Shown piece by piece: positions 24,261 to 34,281 of a stretch of 64,000 bases of DNA. A program made the position numbers and the translations under genes. The DNA comes from Catellatospora citrea (GTDB lineage Bacteria; Actinomycetota; Actinomycetes; Mycobacteriales; Micromonosporaceae), in the NCBI RefSeq assembly GCF_003610235.1, contig NZ_RAPR01000001.1, positions 4,650,001 to 4,714,000 on the forward strand. The letters run 5' to 3'. Within the stretch, counting starts at the first letter, position 1. Every line of letters begins with the position of its first letter. Below the pieces are notes generated by a model, which saw only the letters and a program-made list of their open reading frames with translations, searched no databases and was not told the origin of the DNA.

Positions 24261-25787
24261 TCAGATCCAGTTGTTGCCGAGAAGCATGCGTCTGTTCCAG
24301 TCCACGTACGGGATCGACTCGCCCGTGTAGAGCGGGTAGAAGACCGCGAACATGATCACGACGAGCAGCACGAACAGGCCGAGCGCGACGGTGCCGATGA
24401 ACTGCCTGTTCTCGTTCTGCGGCAGTCCCGGCGGCGAGGTCATGAACGCGCCGAAGGCGAACACCACGGCCAGGATCAGGAACGGCTCGGCCGGCATGGC
24501 GTAGAAGTAGAACATCGTGCGGTTCGGGAAGAAGAACCACGGGATCAGCGCGGCACCCGCCATCACCAGGATGGCCCCGGCCCGCCAGTCGCGGCGCGCG
24601 ATGCCGAACCACAGGGTCGCGCCGAGCGCGGGCAGGAAGCTCCACCACAGCAGCGGCGTGCCCAGCAGCAGCACCTCGGCCGCGCACTGCTCCACCCCGC
24701 AGCCGGGATCCCCGGACCAGTAGAAGGCCACCGGCCGCCCCAGCAGCAGCCACTGGATCGGCGCCCATGAGCCCGCCGACTGGTATGTGTGCTCGGAGCT
24801 GAGGCCTTCGTGGAAGCGCAGCGCCTCCTGGTGGTAGTGCAACAGGCTGCTGAACCAGTTCGGTGACCAGTTCCGGTAGTAGCCGCCGTCGGTGAGGATC
24901 CAGCCGCTCCAGCTCGCCAGGTAGACGCCCAGCACGATCGGGATGCACGCCAGCACCCACAGGCCCTCGTCGAGGATGGCGTCGCGGATCGGGTGGCGCA
25001 CCCCGGCACTGCGCCGGGCGCCCACCTCCCACCAGATCACCAGGAGCGCGAACACCGGCAGGAAGGCCAGCGCCGACCATTTGACGGCCAGGGCGCAGCC
25101 CAGCAGCACCGCCGCGGCCAGCCGCCACCACGGCACCGCGAACGCCGGGCGGCTGCTGCGGCCCTTCCCGTGCGGGTCGCCGCCGCCCTCCACGAAGCGC
25201 AGCCACCGCAGGCGGCGCTGATCACGGTCGAGGACCAGCGCGCCGAACGCGGCCAGCACGAAGAACATGAGGAACAGGTCGAGCAGGGCGGTGCGCGACA
25301 GCACGAAGTGCATGCCGTCGAAGGCCATCAGCAGGCCCGCCGCGCCGCCCAGCACCACCGAGCCGAACAAACGCATGGCGATGCGGGTGAACATCAGCAC
25401 CGAGATCGTGCCGAACACCGCGGCGGACAGCCGCCAGCCCGCCTCGTTGTACCCGAGGACCTGCTCACCCAGCCCGATGATCCACTTACCGAGCGGGGGA
25501 TGCACCACGTAGCCGGCGGTGGCGTTCTTCTCGTCCCACTCGAACCCCTTCTCCCACAGCCAGTGGGCGTCGGTGGCGTAGTAGGTCTCGTCGAAGATCT
25601 TGCCGGGCGGCTTCGCCAGGTTGTACAGGCGCAGCACGCCCGCCAGGAAGGTGACCGCCAGCGCGGCCAGCCACGCGTACGGGCTCAGCCGCTGCTCAAA
25701 GGGCAGCAGGCGGCGCCGAACGACATTGAGCACGTGCGGCTCGGAAGTGATGGGCGCCTGCGGGGGCGCCGTCGCCGTCTGGGTCAC
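24261..25787 (-). CDS. dolichyl-phosphate-mannose-type protein O-mannosyltransferase
   Basis: A 508-residue GT39 membrane enzyme (Pmt; M. tuberculosis Rv1002c) that transfers mannose from polyprenyl-phosphate mannose to Ser/Thr of exported proteins. About ten hydrophobic helices are visible. The first extracytoplasmic loop carries the catalytic Asp-Glu pair in KIFDETYYA (about 63-71) and YVVHPPLGKW (about 92-101). Later loops HFVLSRTALLD and FNFPNRTMFYFY-like FFFPNRTMFYF are family features. GTG 25787 sits 7 nt behind a TACGAT -10 box, so the transcript seems leaderless. The open frame runs much further upstream, but that part is a shadow of rsmI. Confidence 0.93.
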   Translation of the reverse strand: MTQTATAPPQAPITSEPHVLNVVRRRLLPFEQRLSPYAWLAALAVTFLAGVLRLYNLAKPPGKIFDETYYATDAHWLWEKGFEWDEKNATAGYVVHPPLGKWIIGLGEQVLGYNEAGWRLSAAVFGTISVLMFTRIAMRLFGSVVLGGAAGLLMAFDGMHFVLSRTALLDLFLMFFVLAAFGALVLDRDQRRLRWLRFVEGGGDPHGKGRSSRPAFAVPWWRLAAAVLLGCALAVKWSALAFLPVFALLVIWWEVGARRSAGVRHPIRDAILDEGLWVLACIPIVLGVYLASWSGWILTDGGYYRNWSPNWFSSLLHYHQEALRFHEGLSSEHTYQSAGSWAPIQWLLLGRPVAFYWSGDPGCGVEQCAAEVLLLGTPLLWWSFLPALGATLWFGIARRDWRAGAILVMAGAALIPWFFFPNRTMFYFYAMPAEPFLILAVVFAFGAFMTSPPGLPQNENRQFIGTVALGLFVLLVVIMFAVFYPLYTGESIPYVDWNRRMLLGNNWI

Positions 25788-25794
25788 GCCAAGG

Positions 25795-25800
25795 ATCGTA
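25795..25800 (-). promoter_or_regulatory. -10 box for leaderless Pmt transcript
   Basis: TACGAT on the minus strand, 7 nt before GTG 25787; no Shine-Dalgarno is present. Confidence 0.5.
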
Positions 25801-25871
25801 GGCTGAAAAACTCGGAAACCGTCGCCTGAGTTCACGGTGATCGGCAAAAACGTATCGAAGGCAGGGGACAG

Positions 25872-26702
25872 ATGGCGGAAGTCACCGGGTTGGTGCTGTG
25901 CGGCGCACCGCTGGGCAACCCCGCGGACGCCTCGGCGCGGCTGCGCCAGGTGCTCACCGAGGTGGACCTGGTCGCCGCCGAGGACACCCGCCGGCTGCTC
26001 CGGCTGGCCCGCGACCTCGACGTCGTCATACCCGGCAAGATCGTTTCGTACTTCGAGGGCAACGAGGAACGGCGTACCCCCGAGCTGGTCGACGCGATGC
26101 GCGACGGGCAGTCGGTGGCGCTGGTGACCGACGGCGGCATGCCCAGCGTCAGCGACCCGGGCTACCGGCTCGTCGCCGCGGCGCTGGCGGCCGGGCTGCC
26201 GGTCACCTGCGCCCCCGGCCCCAGTGCCGTCACCACGGCGCTGGCGCTGTCCGGGCTGCCCTGCGACCGGTTCTGCTTCGAGGGCTTCCTGCCCCGCAAG
26301 GGCGGCGAGCGCCGCGCCCGGCTGGCCGCACTCGCGGCCGAGGAGCGCACCCTGGTCTTCTTCGAGTCCACGCACCGGGTCAAGGACACCCTCGCCGACC
26401 TCGTGGCGGCCTTCGGCGGCGACCGGGCCGCGGCCCTGTGCCGCGAGCTGACCAAGACCTACGAGGAGGTACGCCGGGCGCCGCTGGCCGAGCTGGCGGA
26501 GCTGGAGGAGGTCCGCGGCGAGATCACCCTGGTCGTCGCCGGGGCCGTGCCGAACACCGAGCGCCCGAGCGACGAGCAGCTGATCGCCGAGGTCGCCGCG
26601 CACGTGGCCGCGGGCTCGTCCCGCCGGGACGCCGCCGCCGCCGTGGCCGCCGCCCACCACCTCCCCAAGCGCGACGTGTACGACCTCTCCACCCGCCGTT
26701 GA
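25872..26702 (+). CDS. rsmI: 16S rRNA (cytidine1402-2'-O)-methyltransferase
   Basis: A 276-residue tetrapyrrole-methylase-fold enzyme that methylates C1402 of 16S rRNA in the decoding centre. Motifs are present in order: GAPLGNPADASARL (about 12-25), AAEDTRRLLRL, VTDGGMPSVSDPGYRL (about 84-99), APGPSAVTTALALSGL (about 113-128) and the C-terminal KTYEEVRR. ATG 25872 has GGGGA 5 nt upstream. It is divergent from Pmt, as are Rv1002c and Rv1003 in mycobacteria. Confidence 0.95.
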   Translation: MAEVTGLVLCGAPLGNPADASARLRQVLTEVDLVAAEDTRRLLRLARDLDVVIPGKIVSYFEGNEERRTPELVDAMRDGQSVALVTDGGMPSVSDPGYRLVAAALAAGLPVTCAPGPSAVTTALALSGLPCDRFCFEGFLPRKGGERRARLAALAAEERTLVFFESTHRVKDTLADLVAAFGGDRAAALCRELTKTYEEVRRAPLAELAELEEVRGEITLVVAGAVPNTERPSDEQLIAEVAAHVAAGSSRRDAAAAVAAAHHLPKRDVYDLSTRR

Positions 26703-26825
26703 CCACCCCGCAGCCCCGCCACACCCCCGCCCGGCCTCGCTCGCCTCGCCCGCGTCGCTCGCCTCGCGACCCGAGCCCGTCTATGGAAAGCGGTGTGCGT
26801 GAGACGCTCGGTGCGCTGCGGTGGG

Positions 26826-28745
26826 TCAGAAGGTGGCGGCGAGGAAGCCGATGGTGATGAGGAGGGGGCCGGCGAAGGAGAGGCCGACGGCGGCGAGGCG
26901 TTCGTGGCGCCCGGGCAGACGCAGGGCGCCGGTGGCGAAGACGATGCAGATCGAGCAGAACAGCACGATCGACAGCCCCACCATCCAGCGCAGGTGCAGA
27001 CCGCCGGTGCCGTTGGTGACGTACGCCCGGTGGCTGCCCGCCCCGACCATGCGGGCCGGTGCGCTCAGCCCCTCGGCCTGTCCGGGCGGGCCGAGCACGC
27101 TGACCGAGTCGGCCGTGAAGTCGCGGGCCGGAGTGGCGAACTCGCCGACGCAGCGCTGCAGGAGCCCGCTGCCGGCGCAGCTGGTGACCGTCAGCGTGCC
27201 GGTCTTGCCGTGACCCACCGCGAGCCACAGCGGCTCCGCGCTGACCCAGCTGAAGAAGGCGGCGACCAGCCCGAACAGGATCAGCAGCGGCATCGCGACA
27301 CCGGCCCGCCGCGGTGGGCGGGGCCGTTTCGCCCGCTTGCGCGCCGGAGCGGCCTCCTGCCGGCGGCGGCCGCCGTGCAGCCGGGGGTCGATCCAGCTCT
27401 CCCGCGGGACCTCCTGCACCGGCATGGTGAACGCCTCGGTCGGTGCCGAGATCCCGGAAGCCTGGGTGTGCGGCACTCCCGCCGCCGTCGGCCGGTGCCC
27501 TGCGGGCAGCGGCGCGAGCGCAGCAGCGGAGCCTGGTGCGGAACCGGGAGCGGCCAGTCCGCTGTCGCCGTCCGGCAGTTCGCCGGGACCGTCCTGCGGG
27601 TTCGCCAGGTCCACCGTGACGGCGTTGCGTGCCCCGCGCACCTGGCCGGGCGCCGCCGCGGGCCGCTCGGGCACCGGGGGCGCGGCCAGGGCGGCGGCTG
27701 AGGATGCGTCGTCGGGCAGGGCGTACTGGTCGAACGGCTCGTCGGGGTCGGGGCGGCGCGTGGGCTCGCCGAGCCAGGACGGGTTCCGGCCGCCGAGCTC
27801 CGGCAGGTCGAGGTCGAAGCCACCGGTCGGCTCACCGAGCCAGGCGGGATTCGCCCGCCCCGACGTGTGCTCGGGTTCCAGGTCGGCGGCTGAGTCTTCG
27901 CCGAGGTCCGCCGTCACGGGGTCGTCGGCCTGTGGCCAGGCTCCGGCCTGTGGCCAGGCTTGGGCCTGCGGCGAGGCTTCGGCCTGGGCTGAGCCTTCGG
28001 CCTCCTGCGATGGTGCACCGCCGTCCGGGGAGGCGATGGCGTCCGGGGAGGCGGCGCCTTCCGGCGAGGGCACGTGGTCGGGCGCTGGGTCGGACTCCGC
28101 AGCCAGCGGCGCCGTGTCCGGTTCGGCGGCGCGCGAGCGCGCCGGGGTGGGCTCGACCTCCTGCGGCGTTGCCGGGTCCTGTGTCGCAGCCTGGGGCGCT
28201 GCGGATCCGCGCAGGCTGTGCTCGTGGGGGTCGGTCTGCCGGCCGTCGGCCGGTTCGGGCATGACCGGGCGTGCTTCGAGGTCCTCCGGCGCGGCCTGCG
28301 GCGACGCCGGTGCACCCGGCACGGTTCGCGGTGACGCGGGCGGGTTCGCGACGGGCTGCGGTGACGCGGGCGGGTTCGCGACGGGCTGCGGTGACAGGGG
28401 TACGCCGGCGACCGCTCGCGGCGACGCCGGCACACCGGCGACGGGCTGCGGTGACGCGGGCAAACCTCCGACGGGCTGCGGTGACGCCGGTACGACCGGG
28501 ACGGGCTGCGGTGACGGGTGGTCGCTCACCACGCGTGGTGGTGACGGCGGGTCGTCGGGGCGGCGCCACGGGGTGTCGGTGTCGGCGGGTACGGACAGCG
28601 CCACCAGGCCGGGCGGCGGCGGGGCGACCAGCGTGCCGGACCGGACCGGCCGGGAGGGGTGGGCGTCGTCGCGGGCGGGGGCCGCGCCGGGCTCGACCCG
28701 CTGGGTGGGCTCATCGTGCGCGAGGCTGTCCACGTTATCCCTCAT
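26826..28745 (-). CDS. proline-rich repeat protein with C-terminal membrane domain
   Basis: A 639-residue protein that I do not recognise. About 450 N-terminal residues are disordered and rich in Pro, Ala, Ser, Glu and Asp, including eight tandem 10-residue repeats of the type [10 protein letters not shown] (residues 77-156). The C-terminal third holds a basic stretch ([13 protein letters not shown]), one helix (about 478-500), an extracytoplasmic domain of about 80 residues with two Cys ([16 protein letters not shown]), and two final helices. The extracytoplasmic cysteines could form a disulfide. The long N terminus would be cytoplasmic. It is divergent from metG. Such low-complexity tails suggest scaffolding, but no function is shown. 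Confidence 0.7.
   Translation of the reverse strand: MRDNVDSLAHDEPTQRVEPGAAPARDDAHPSRPVRSGTLVAPPPPGLVALSVPADTDTPWRRPDDPPSPPRVVSDHPSPQPVPVVPASPQPVGGLPASPQPVAGVPASPRAVAGVPLSPQPVANPPASPQPVANPPASPRTVPGAPASPQAAPEDLEARPVMPEPADGRQTDPHEHSLRGSAAPQAATQDPATPQEVEPTPARSRAAEPDTAPLAAESDPAPDHVPSPEGAASPDAIASPDGGAPSQEAEGSAQAEASPQAQAWPQAGAWPQADDPVTADLGEDSAADLEPEHTSGRANPAWLGEPTGGFDLDLPELGGRNPSWLGEPTRRPDPDEPFDQYALPDDASSAAALAAPPVPERPAAAPGQVRGARNAVTVDLANPQDGPGELPDGDSGLAAPGSAPGSAAALAPLPAGHRPTAAGVPHTQASGISAPTEAFTMPVQEVPRESWIDPRLHGGRRRQEAAPARKRAKRPRPPRRAGVAMPLLILFGLVAAFFSWVSAEPLWLAVGHGKTGTLTVTSCAGSGLLQRCVGEFATPARDFTADSVSVLGPPGQAEGLSAPARMVGAGSHRAYVTNGTGGLHLRWMVGLSIVLFCSICIVFATGALRLPGRHERLAAVGLSFAGPLLITIGFLAATF
28278..28517 (-). 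repeat. eight tandem 30-bp coding repeats
   Basis: In-frame tandem copies of a 30-bp unit (for example GACGGGCTGCGGTGACGCGG on the plus strand) encode eight variants of [10 protein letters not shown] in the Pro-rich protein. Two adjacent units encode the identical [10 protein letters not shown], which points to recent expansion by slippage or unequal exchange. Confidence 0.85.
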
Positions 28746-28843
28746 ACCTGGTCATTTCACTCCAGTCGGACACCTGACAAGGGGATTTGCCGGGCGTGTC
28801 GTAAGAGGTGACAACCGGTGCGTGGGCCAGCGGCGGCCTTCAC

Positions 28844-28849
28844 TACGCT
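28844..28849 (+). promoter_or_regulatory. -10 box for leaderless metG
   Basis: TACGCT, 8 nt before ATG 28858, with no Shine-Dalgarno and no T-box-like leader. Confidence 0.5.
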
Positions 28850-28857
28850 GGTTAGTC

Positions 28858-30633
28858 ATGAGTCACGTTCTCGCCGCGGTCGCCTGGCCTTATGCGAACG
28901 GCCCCCGCCACATCGGTCATGTCTCCGGTTTCGGAGTGCCCTCCGACGTCTTCAGCCGGTACATGCGCATGGCAGGCCACGACGTGCTCATGGTGTCGGG
29001 CACCGATGAGCACGGCACGCCGATCCAGGTGCAGGCCGACGCCGAGGGCATCACGCCCCGCGAGGCCGTCGACAAGTACAACCGCATGATCGTCGAGGAT
29101 CTGCACGGGCTGGGCCTCGCCTACGACCTGTTCACCCGGACCACCACCCGCAACCACTACGCCGTGGTGCAGGAGCTGTTCACCGCCCTGTTCGACAACG
29201 GGTACGTGATCGCGAAGACCACCCAGGCCGCGATCTCCCCGTCGACCGGCCGCGGCCTGCCCGACCGGTACATCGAGGGCACCTGTCCGATCTGCGGCTA
29301 CACCAGCGCCCGCGGCGACCAGTGCGACAACTGCGGCAACCAGCTGGACCCGATCGACCTGATCAACCCCAAGTCGAAGATCAACGGCGAGACGCCGGAG
29401 TTCGTCGACTCGGAGCACTACTTCCTGGACCTGTCCGCGTTCGCCGACGCGCTGGGCGCGTGGCTGGACACCCGCGAGGGCTGGCGGCCCAACGTCCTGC
29501 GCTTCTCCAGGAACCTGGTGGCCGACCTGCGGCCCCGCGCGATCACCAGGGACCTGGACTGGGGTGTGCCCATCCCGAAGGAGGGCTGGGACACCAAGCG
29601 CTTCTACGTCTGGTTCGACGCGGTCATCGGCTACCTGTCGGCCTCGATCGAGTGGGCCCGCCGCTCCGGCGACCCGGAGGCGTGGCGCAGGTGGTGGCAG
29701 TCCGAGGACGGTCGCTCGTACTACTTCATGGGCAAGGACAACATCGTCTTCCACTCGCTGATCTGGCCGGCGATCCTGCTCGGTTACGACGGCAAGGGCG
29801 ACAAGGGCGGCAAGCCGGGCGAGCTCGGCGAGCTGGGCCTGCCCACCGAGGTGGTGTCCAGCGAGTACCTGACCATGGAGGGCCGCAAGTTCTCCTCCTC
29901 GCGTCGGGTCGTCATCTACGTGCGCGACTTCCTGGAGCGCTACGACGCCGACGCGCTGCGCTACTACATCGCGGTGGCCGGACCGGAGACCACCGACACG
30001 GACTTCACCTGGGCGGAGTTCCTGCGCCGCAACAACGACGAGCTGGTCGCGGGTTGGGGCAACCTGGTCAACCGCACCGTGTCGATGGCGGTGAAGAACT
30101 TCGGCGCGGTGCCGATGGCCAGCAACCTCACGCCGGAGGACACCGCGCTGCTGGAGACGGTGCGCGGCGGCTTCGCCACGGTCGGCGGCCTGCTGGAGAA
30201 CCACAAGCAGAAGGCCGCGATCAACGAGGCGATGCGCATCGTCGGCGAGGCCAACAAGTACCTGTCGGACCAGTCGCCGTGGAAGATCAAGGCGGAGGAG
30301 GACCGGCCCCGGCTGGCCACCATCCTGCACACCGCGCTGCAGGCGATCACCGACTGCAACACGCTGCTGACGCCGTTCCTGCCGCACGCCGCGCAGAAGA
30401 TCCACGTGCTGCTCGGCGGCGAGGGCGTGCACGCGCCGATGCCCGAGATCGTCGAGGTGTCCGATCTCGACGGCGGTCCCGGCTACCCGGTGCTGACCGG
30501 CGACTACACCGTCGGCGCGAAGTGGGAGCCGCGGGAGCTGCGCGCCGGCACGCCGCTGAGCGCGCCGACGCCGGTGTTCAAGAAGCTGGACCCGTCCATC
30601 GTGGACGAGGAACTGGCCCGGCTGGAGAGCTAG
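28858..30633 (+). CDS. metG: methionyl-tRNA synthetase
   Basis: A 591-residue class I synthetase that charges tRNA-Met. The HIGH motif is RHIGH (residues 16-20). The zinc knuckle CPICG...CDNCG lies at about 143-160. The KMSKS loop is the KFSSS variant (EGRKFSSSR, about 342-350), which is known in this subgroup. The C-terminal anticodon-binding helices contain [11 protein letters not shown]. No C-terminal tRNA-binding extension is present. ATG 28858 was chosen because the open frame upstream overlaps the Pro-rich gene on the other strand and lacks homology. The stop TAG overlaps by 4 bp the stop of the convergent gene. Confidence 0.97.
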   Translation: MSHVLAAVAWPYANGPRHIGHVSGFGVPSDVFSRYMRMAGHDVLMVSGTDEHGTPIQVQADAEGITPREAVDKYNRMIVEDLHGLGLAYDLFTRTTTRNHYAVVQELFTALFDNGYVIAKTTQAAISPSTGRGLPDRYIEGTCPICGYTSARGDQCDNCGNQLDPIDLINPKSKINGETPEFVDSEHYFLDLSAFADALGAWLDTREGWRPNVLRFSRNLVADLRPRAITRDLDWGVPIPKEGWDTKRFYVWFDAVIGYLSASIEWARRSGDPEAWRRWWQSEDGRSYYFMGKDNIVFHSLIWPAILLGYDGKGDKGGKPGELGELGLPTEVVSSEYLTMEGRKFSSSRRVVIYVRDFLERYDADALRYYIAVAGPETTDTDFTWAEFLRRNNDELVAGWGNLVNRTVSMAVKNFGAVPMASNLTPEDTALLETVRGGFATVGGLLENHKQKAAINEAMRIVGEANKYLSDQSPWKIKAEEDRPRLATILHTALQAITDCNTLLTPFLPHAAQKIHVLLGGEGVHAPMPEIVEVSDLDGGPGYPVLTGDYTVGAKWEPRELRAGTPLSAPTPVFKKLDPSIVDEELARLES

Positions 30634-31862
30634 AGCGGGTAGCGGATGTCGACGTCCTGGGCGTCGGTGACCTCGGTCGCCGGCGCCCAGGCCTCGTACA
30701 CGCCCCGTTCGTAGCACTGCGCGCCGAGCGCGGCCACGTTCTGCGGGTCGGGGCGGCACAGGCGCAGCCGGACCCAGGTGCTGTCGGCCCCGAGCACGGT
30801 GCAGGGCGCGCCGCGCCAGTGCGCGTAGCGGGTGCGCCGCAGCAGCGACTCGACCGGGTAGCGGGCGGCCCGGCTCATCGCCAGCACCCGGAACTCCTCC
30901 GGCGGGTCGGCGACGGCCTCGTACTCCTCGCCGCGGAACGTGCCGATCAGCCGGCTGAACACCGTCTCCGTGCGCGGGATCGGCAGGTACTCCTGGTCCG
31001 CGCTGATCTCGCGGAGCGGGTGCAGCAGCCGCCGCCACTGCGGGCCGACCAGGCGCAGCCAGCCCCGCTGCTCGGGCTGGAAGGTGTAGAGCACGATCTC
31101 GGTGCCGTCCGGCACGTACGCGACCAGTGCGGCGTGCGCGGGCAGGGGCAGGTCGGCGAAGTCCGCGGTGATCCACTCGGGGATCAGCTCGCTGCTGCTC
31201 GGCGCGAACCCGGTGCCGAGCACCGCCGCGCCGACCCGGTCGTGCGGCGGCATGGCCACCAGCCCGGCCACCGCGTCCCCGGCGGACGGCATGTAGTCGC
31301 GCGGGTCGACGGCCCGCCAGCGCAGCAGATAGGCGATCTCGTCGGCCGGATCCTGGGCGCCGGTGCCGCCCGCGCCCAGCACCGCCAGTTCGGCAGGGGT
31401 GCGCAGGTGGGCGAGGTCCCACTCGCGGTAGCAGAAGCCGTGCGGCAGGCGGCCGCGCAGCAGCGCGGTCACACTGGTGGGGTTCAGCGGCATGACCATC
31501 CGGGTGCCCCGGCGCACGGTGGCGCTGGCCCGTACGGTGCCGACCAGCTCGGCGGCCTGCCGGTCACGCGGCGGGCGCTGGCTCAGCCGGTGCACGTGCT
31601 CCCAGCTCACGGCACGCGACAGCGGCGCGCACAGCGGTGACTCCGGGTGCGTCGCGGCCAGCTCCTGCGCGCCCGCGGCGACCTCGGCGGCCGGCACGAA
31701 CCGGTGGTACGCCCACCGGCCGGGGTTGTCCATGCGCAGGAAGCCCGGCGCGGGCGTCTCGCTGAACAGCTCATAGGCGGCGCCACCGGCGATCGCGTCC
31801 GCGACGTAGGCGCGGCCGTCCACGAGAACCGTGCCGCGGTCGGTGTCATTGACGGTCGTCAC
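30630..31862 (-). CDS. hypothetical 410-residue protein
   Basis: I do not recognise this protein. It is soluble by prediction, with mixed alpha/beta character, and many aromatic and Arg residues. It seems to contain a repeated arrangement: [16 protein letters not shown] (about 30-45), then later two similar strands such as [24 protein letters not shown] (about 268-291) and [22 protein letters not shown]. The last resembles a small SH3-like barrel. GTG 31862 lies 8 nt behind a TAGCGT box, so it is probably leaderless. It shares the palindrome CTAG as stop overlap with metG. No neighbouring gene suggests a function. Confidence 0.75.
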   Translation of the reverse strand: MTTVNDTDRGTVLVDGRAYVADAIAGGAAYELFSETPAPGFLRMDNPGRWAYHRFVPAAEVAAGAQELAATHPESPLCAPLSRAVSWEHVHRLSQRPPRDRQAAELVGTVRASATVRRGTRMVMPLNPTSVTALLRGRLPHGFCYREWDLAHLRTPAELAVLGAGGTGAQDPADEIAYLLRWRAVDPRDYMPSAGDAVAGLVAMPPHDRVGAAVLGTGFAPSSSELIPEWITADFADLPLPAHAALVAYVPDGTEIVLYTFQPEQRGWLRLVGPQWRRLLHPLREISADQEYLPIPRTETVFSRLIGTFRGEEYEAVADPPEEFRVLAMSRAARYPVESLLRRTRYAHWRGAPCTVLGADSTWVRLRLCRPDPQNVAALGAQCYERGVYEAWAPATEVTDAQDVDIRYPL

Positions 31863-32004
31863 GGGTTTTGACGCTAATCCCCGCGTGTGCCCCGCAGATG
31901 AACAAGGACTGAACAGACGGCCGCGCGCGGGGTGATCGACCTCGCAGCGGGACGGCTTGCTCACCGAGAGCATCCCCAGTCGGTGAAGGTGGGATCATGG
32001 CCGG

Positions 32005-32859
32005 GTGACGAACGATCGCGCCGCGCGGGCCGCCGAACGCCGCTGGGAGTCCTTCCCGCCCGCCCCGGAGGCACTGCCCCATCCCGTGCTGGACAGCCAC
32101 ACCCACCTCGACATCGTCGCCCAGGACGGCGGCGACCCGGCCACCCAGATCGACGCGGCCGCGAAGGTCGGCGTGGACCGGCTGGTGCAGGTGGGCGTCG
32201 ACGTGGCCTCCTCACGCTGGGGCGTGGCCTGCGCCGCCGAGCACGCGGCCGTCGTCGCCACCGTGGCGCTGCACCCCAACGAGGCTCCCCGGCTGTCCGA
32301 CCTGGACGCCGCGCTGGCCGAGATCGCGGCGCTGGCCGAGGACCCGCGCGTGCGCGGTATCGGCGAGACGGGCCTGGACTTCTTCCGTACCAAGGAAGAA
32401 GGGTTGAAGCCGCAGGAGCGCAGCTTCCGCGCCCACATCGGGCTGGCCAAGCGGGTCGGCAAACCGCTGGTCATTCACGACCGCGACGCCCACGCCGACA
32501 TCCTGCGCGTGCTCGACGACGAGGGCGCGCCCGAGACCGTGGTGATGCACTGCTTCTCCGGCGACGAGGCGTTCGCCGCCGAGTGCGTGCGGCGCGGCTT
32601 CGTGCTGTCCTTCGCCGGCACGGTGACCTTCAAGAACGCCCCGCAGCTGCGCGCGGCGGCCGCGCTGACCCCGCCGGAGCAGATCCTGGTCGAGACGGAC
32701 GCGCCCTACCTGACGCCGATGCCGCACCGCGGACGGCCCAACGCGTCCTACCTGATCCCGCTGACCGTGCGGGCGCTCGCCGAGGCCAAGGGCATGCCGC
32801 TGGCCGAGATGTGCCAGGCGATCTCGGCCACCGGGGACCGGATCTTCGGCCCCTGGTGA
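32005..32859 (+). CDS. TatD family metal-dependent hydrolase
   Basis: A 284-residue TIM-barrel hydrolase of the TatD DNase family (Rv1008 in mycobacteria). Metal ligands are DSHTHLD (about 30-36), GIGETGLDFF (about 117-126), IHDRDAH (about 154-160), MHCFSGD (about 179-185) and ETDAPYL (about 231-237). TatD proteins show 3'-5' exonuclease activity and are linked to repair of oxidative DNA damage. GTG 32005 has no Shine-Dalgarno. Here it is followed by a cytochrome P450 gene, whereas rpfB stands in this place in many actinobacteria. Confidence 0.94.
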   Translation: MTNDRAARAAERRWESFPPAPEALPHPVLDSHTHLDIVAQDGGDPATQIDAAAKVGVDRLVQVGVDVASSRWGVACAAEHAAVVATVALHPNEAPRLSDLDAALAEIAALAEDPRVRGIGETGLDFFRTKEEGLKPQERSFRAHIGLAKRVGKPLVIHDRDAHADILRVLDDEGAPETVVMHCFSGDEAFAAECVRRGFVLSFAGTVTFKNAPQLRAAAALTPPEQILVETDAPYLTPMPHRGRPNASYLIPLTVRALAEAKGMPLAEMCQAISATGDRIFGPW

Positions 32860-32874
32860 GTGCCGCGACGATGT

Positions 32875-32880
32875 TAGCCT
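32875..32880 (+). promoter_or_regulatory. -10 box for leaderless P450 gene
   Basis: TAGCCT, 7 nt before GTG 32888; no Shine-Dalgarno. Confidence 0.45.
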
Positions 32881-32887
32881 CGTCGAT

Positions 32888-34225
32888 GTGACGACGGAGA
32901 CCATCCCCTCCCCGCCCGGCCTGCCGCTGCTCGGCAACCTGCGCGAGATGAACCGTGACATGCCGGGCTTCCTGCAGCGCACGGCCCGCACCACCGGGCC
33001 GGTGAGCCGGGTGCGGATGGGCCCGCTGTCCATGGTGCTCGTCGCCGATCCGCTGCTGGTGCACGAGATGCTGGTCAAGCGGCCGCAGGAGTTCGCCAAG
33101 TCGTGGCGCACCACCCGGCTGCTGCAGGGCCACGTCGGCGACGGCCTGCTCACCCGCGAGGGCGCCGAGAACCGCCGGCACCGCCGGCTGGTGCTGCCGA
33201 GCCTGCACACCCAGCGCATCGCGCGCTACGGCGAGATCATGGTCGGCGAGTCGCAGCGCCTGCTCGGCTCCTGGGCCGACGGGCAGCGCATCGAGGTCGT
33301 CGAGGAGATGACGCAGCTGACGCTGCGCATCGTCGGCATGTCGCTGTTCACCGTGGACGACGACGGCGACGAGGTCTTCGCCGCGGTGCACGACTTCGTC
33401 AACTCGCTCAACGCATACCTGCTGTCCTTCGGGCTGCTGCCCGGCTGGCTGCCGACGAAGACCCACCGGTGGCGCAAGGCCAGCGTGGCCCGCATGGACC
33501 GGCTGTCGTACGAGCTGATCCGGCGCCGCCGCGACCGCGGTGGCGACGGCGGCGACCTGCTGTCGATGCTGATCAGCGCGAAGGACCCCGAGGGCGGCCC
33601 GGCGCTGACCGACACCGAGATCCGCGACGAGCTGCTGACCATGTTCTTCGCCGGACACGAGACCAGCGCGACGGCGTTGACCTGGGCGTGCTACGAGCTG
33701 GGCCGGCACCCGGAGATCGCGGACCGGCTGCGCGCCGAGGTCGCCGAGGTGCTCGGCGAGCGCCCCGCCACCATGGCCGACCTGCCGCACCTGCCCTACC
33801 TGGGCCAGGTCGTGAAGGAGACGCTGCGCCGGTGGCCCCCGGGCTGGCTGTTCGACCGCACCCCGGTCGCCGACACCCGCCTCGGCAGGCACACCGTCAA
33901 GGCGGGACAGATCCTGTTCTTCAGCCCCTACGTGATCCACACCGACCCGGCGTACTGGCCCGATCCGGAGGAGTTCCGGCCCGAGCGGTTCGCGCCCGGG
34001 TCGGAGATCCCACGCGAGGCGTACCTGCCGTTCGGCGACGGCCCGCGGATCTGCGTCGGCAACCGCTTCGCCGAGGCCGAGATCGCGCTCGTGCTGGCGA
34101 CCCTGGTGCCCCGGGTCACCCTGGAGCCGGTCTCCGACCAGCCGGTGCAGCTGTCCGGGCAGGCGACCATCCGGCCCAAGGGCGGCCTGCGGCTGACGGT
34201 GCGCACGCGCCGCCAGGGCGGGTGA
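32888..34225 (+). CDS. cytochrome P450
   Basis: A 445-residue haem monooxygenase. The proline-rich start (SPPGLPLLGNL), the I-helix AGHETSATALTW (about 255-266) with the proton-relay Thr/Ser, the K-helix ETLRR (about 314-318), the ERF meander and the haem loop FGDGPRICVGNRFA (about 381-394, Cys388) are all intact. The GPRXCXG form and long N terminus resemble the bacterial CYP110/CYP4-like group, which hydroxylates fatty acids or terpenes (family knowledge). No ferredoxin or reductase gene is adjacent. It sits between tatD and rsmA in place of rpfB and has its own promoter. Substrate unknown. Confidence 0.95.
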   Translation: MTTETIPSPPGLPLLGNLREMNRDMPGFLQRTARTTGPVSRVRMGPLSMVLVADPLLVHEMLVKRPQEFAKSWRTTRLLQGHVGDGLLTREGAENRRHRRLVLPSLHTQRIARYGEIMVGESQRLLGSWADGQRIEVVEEMTQLTLRIVGMSLFTVDDDGDEVFAAVHDFVNSLNAYLLSFGLLPGWLPTKTHRWRKASVARMDRLSYELIRRRRDRGGDGGDLLSMLISAKDPEGGPALTDTEIRDELLTMFFAGHETSATALTWACYELGRHPEIADRLRAEVAEVLGERPATMADLPHLPYLGQVVKETLRRWPPGWLFDRTPVADTRLGRHTVKAGQILFFSPYVIHTDPAYWPDPEEFRPERFAPGSEIPREAYLPFGDGPRICVGNRFAEAEIALVLATLVPRVTLEPVSDQPVQLSGQATIRPKGGLRLTVRTRRQGG

Positions 34226-34269
34226 CGGCCGGCGGACGCACGCGCCGCGCCGTGGCCGGGCGCGGCCGA

Positions 34270-34275
34270 TAGCCT
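34270..34275 (+). promoter_or_regulatory. -10 box for leaderless rsmA
   Basis: TAGCCT, 6 nt before GTG 34282; no Shine-Dalgarno. Confidence 0.45.
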
Positions 34276-34281
34276 GATGTC

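Noticed and set aside
25788..26660. N-terminal extension of the mannosyltransferase across rsmI
   Set aside because: The sequence is antisense to rsmI and lies beyond a plausible leaderless GTG start.
28278..28517. Regular 30-bp repeats suggesting a CRISPR array
   Set aside because: There are no spacers; the units are contiguous, in frame and encode a Pro-rich repeat; no cas genes are present.
27337..28857. In-frame N-terminal extension of MetG by 507 codons
   Set aside because: The extension is antisense to the Pro-rich gene, has no homology to synthetases, and MetG is complete from ATG 28858 with a promoter just upstream.
28746..28857. T-box or S-box riboswitch before metG
   Set aside because: The space to the neighbouring gene is about 110 bp, a -10 box adjoins the ATG, and no specifier-loop or SAM-type fold is visible.
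32888..34225. P450 as part of a natural-product gene cluster
   Set aside because: Neighbours are housekeeping genes (tatD, rsmA, ispE); there is no synthase, tailoring or transport gene around it.
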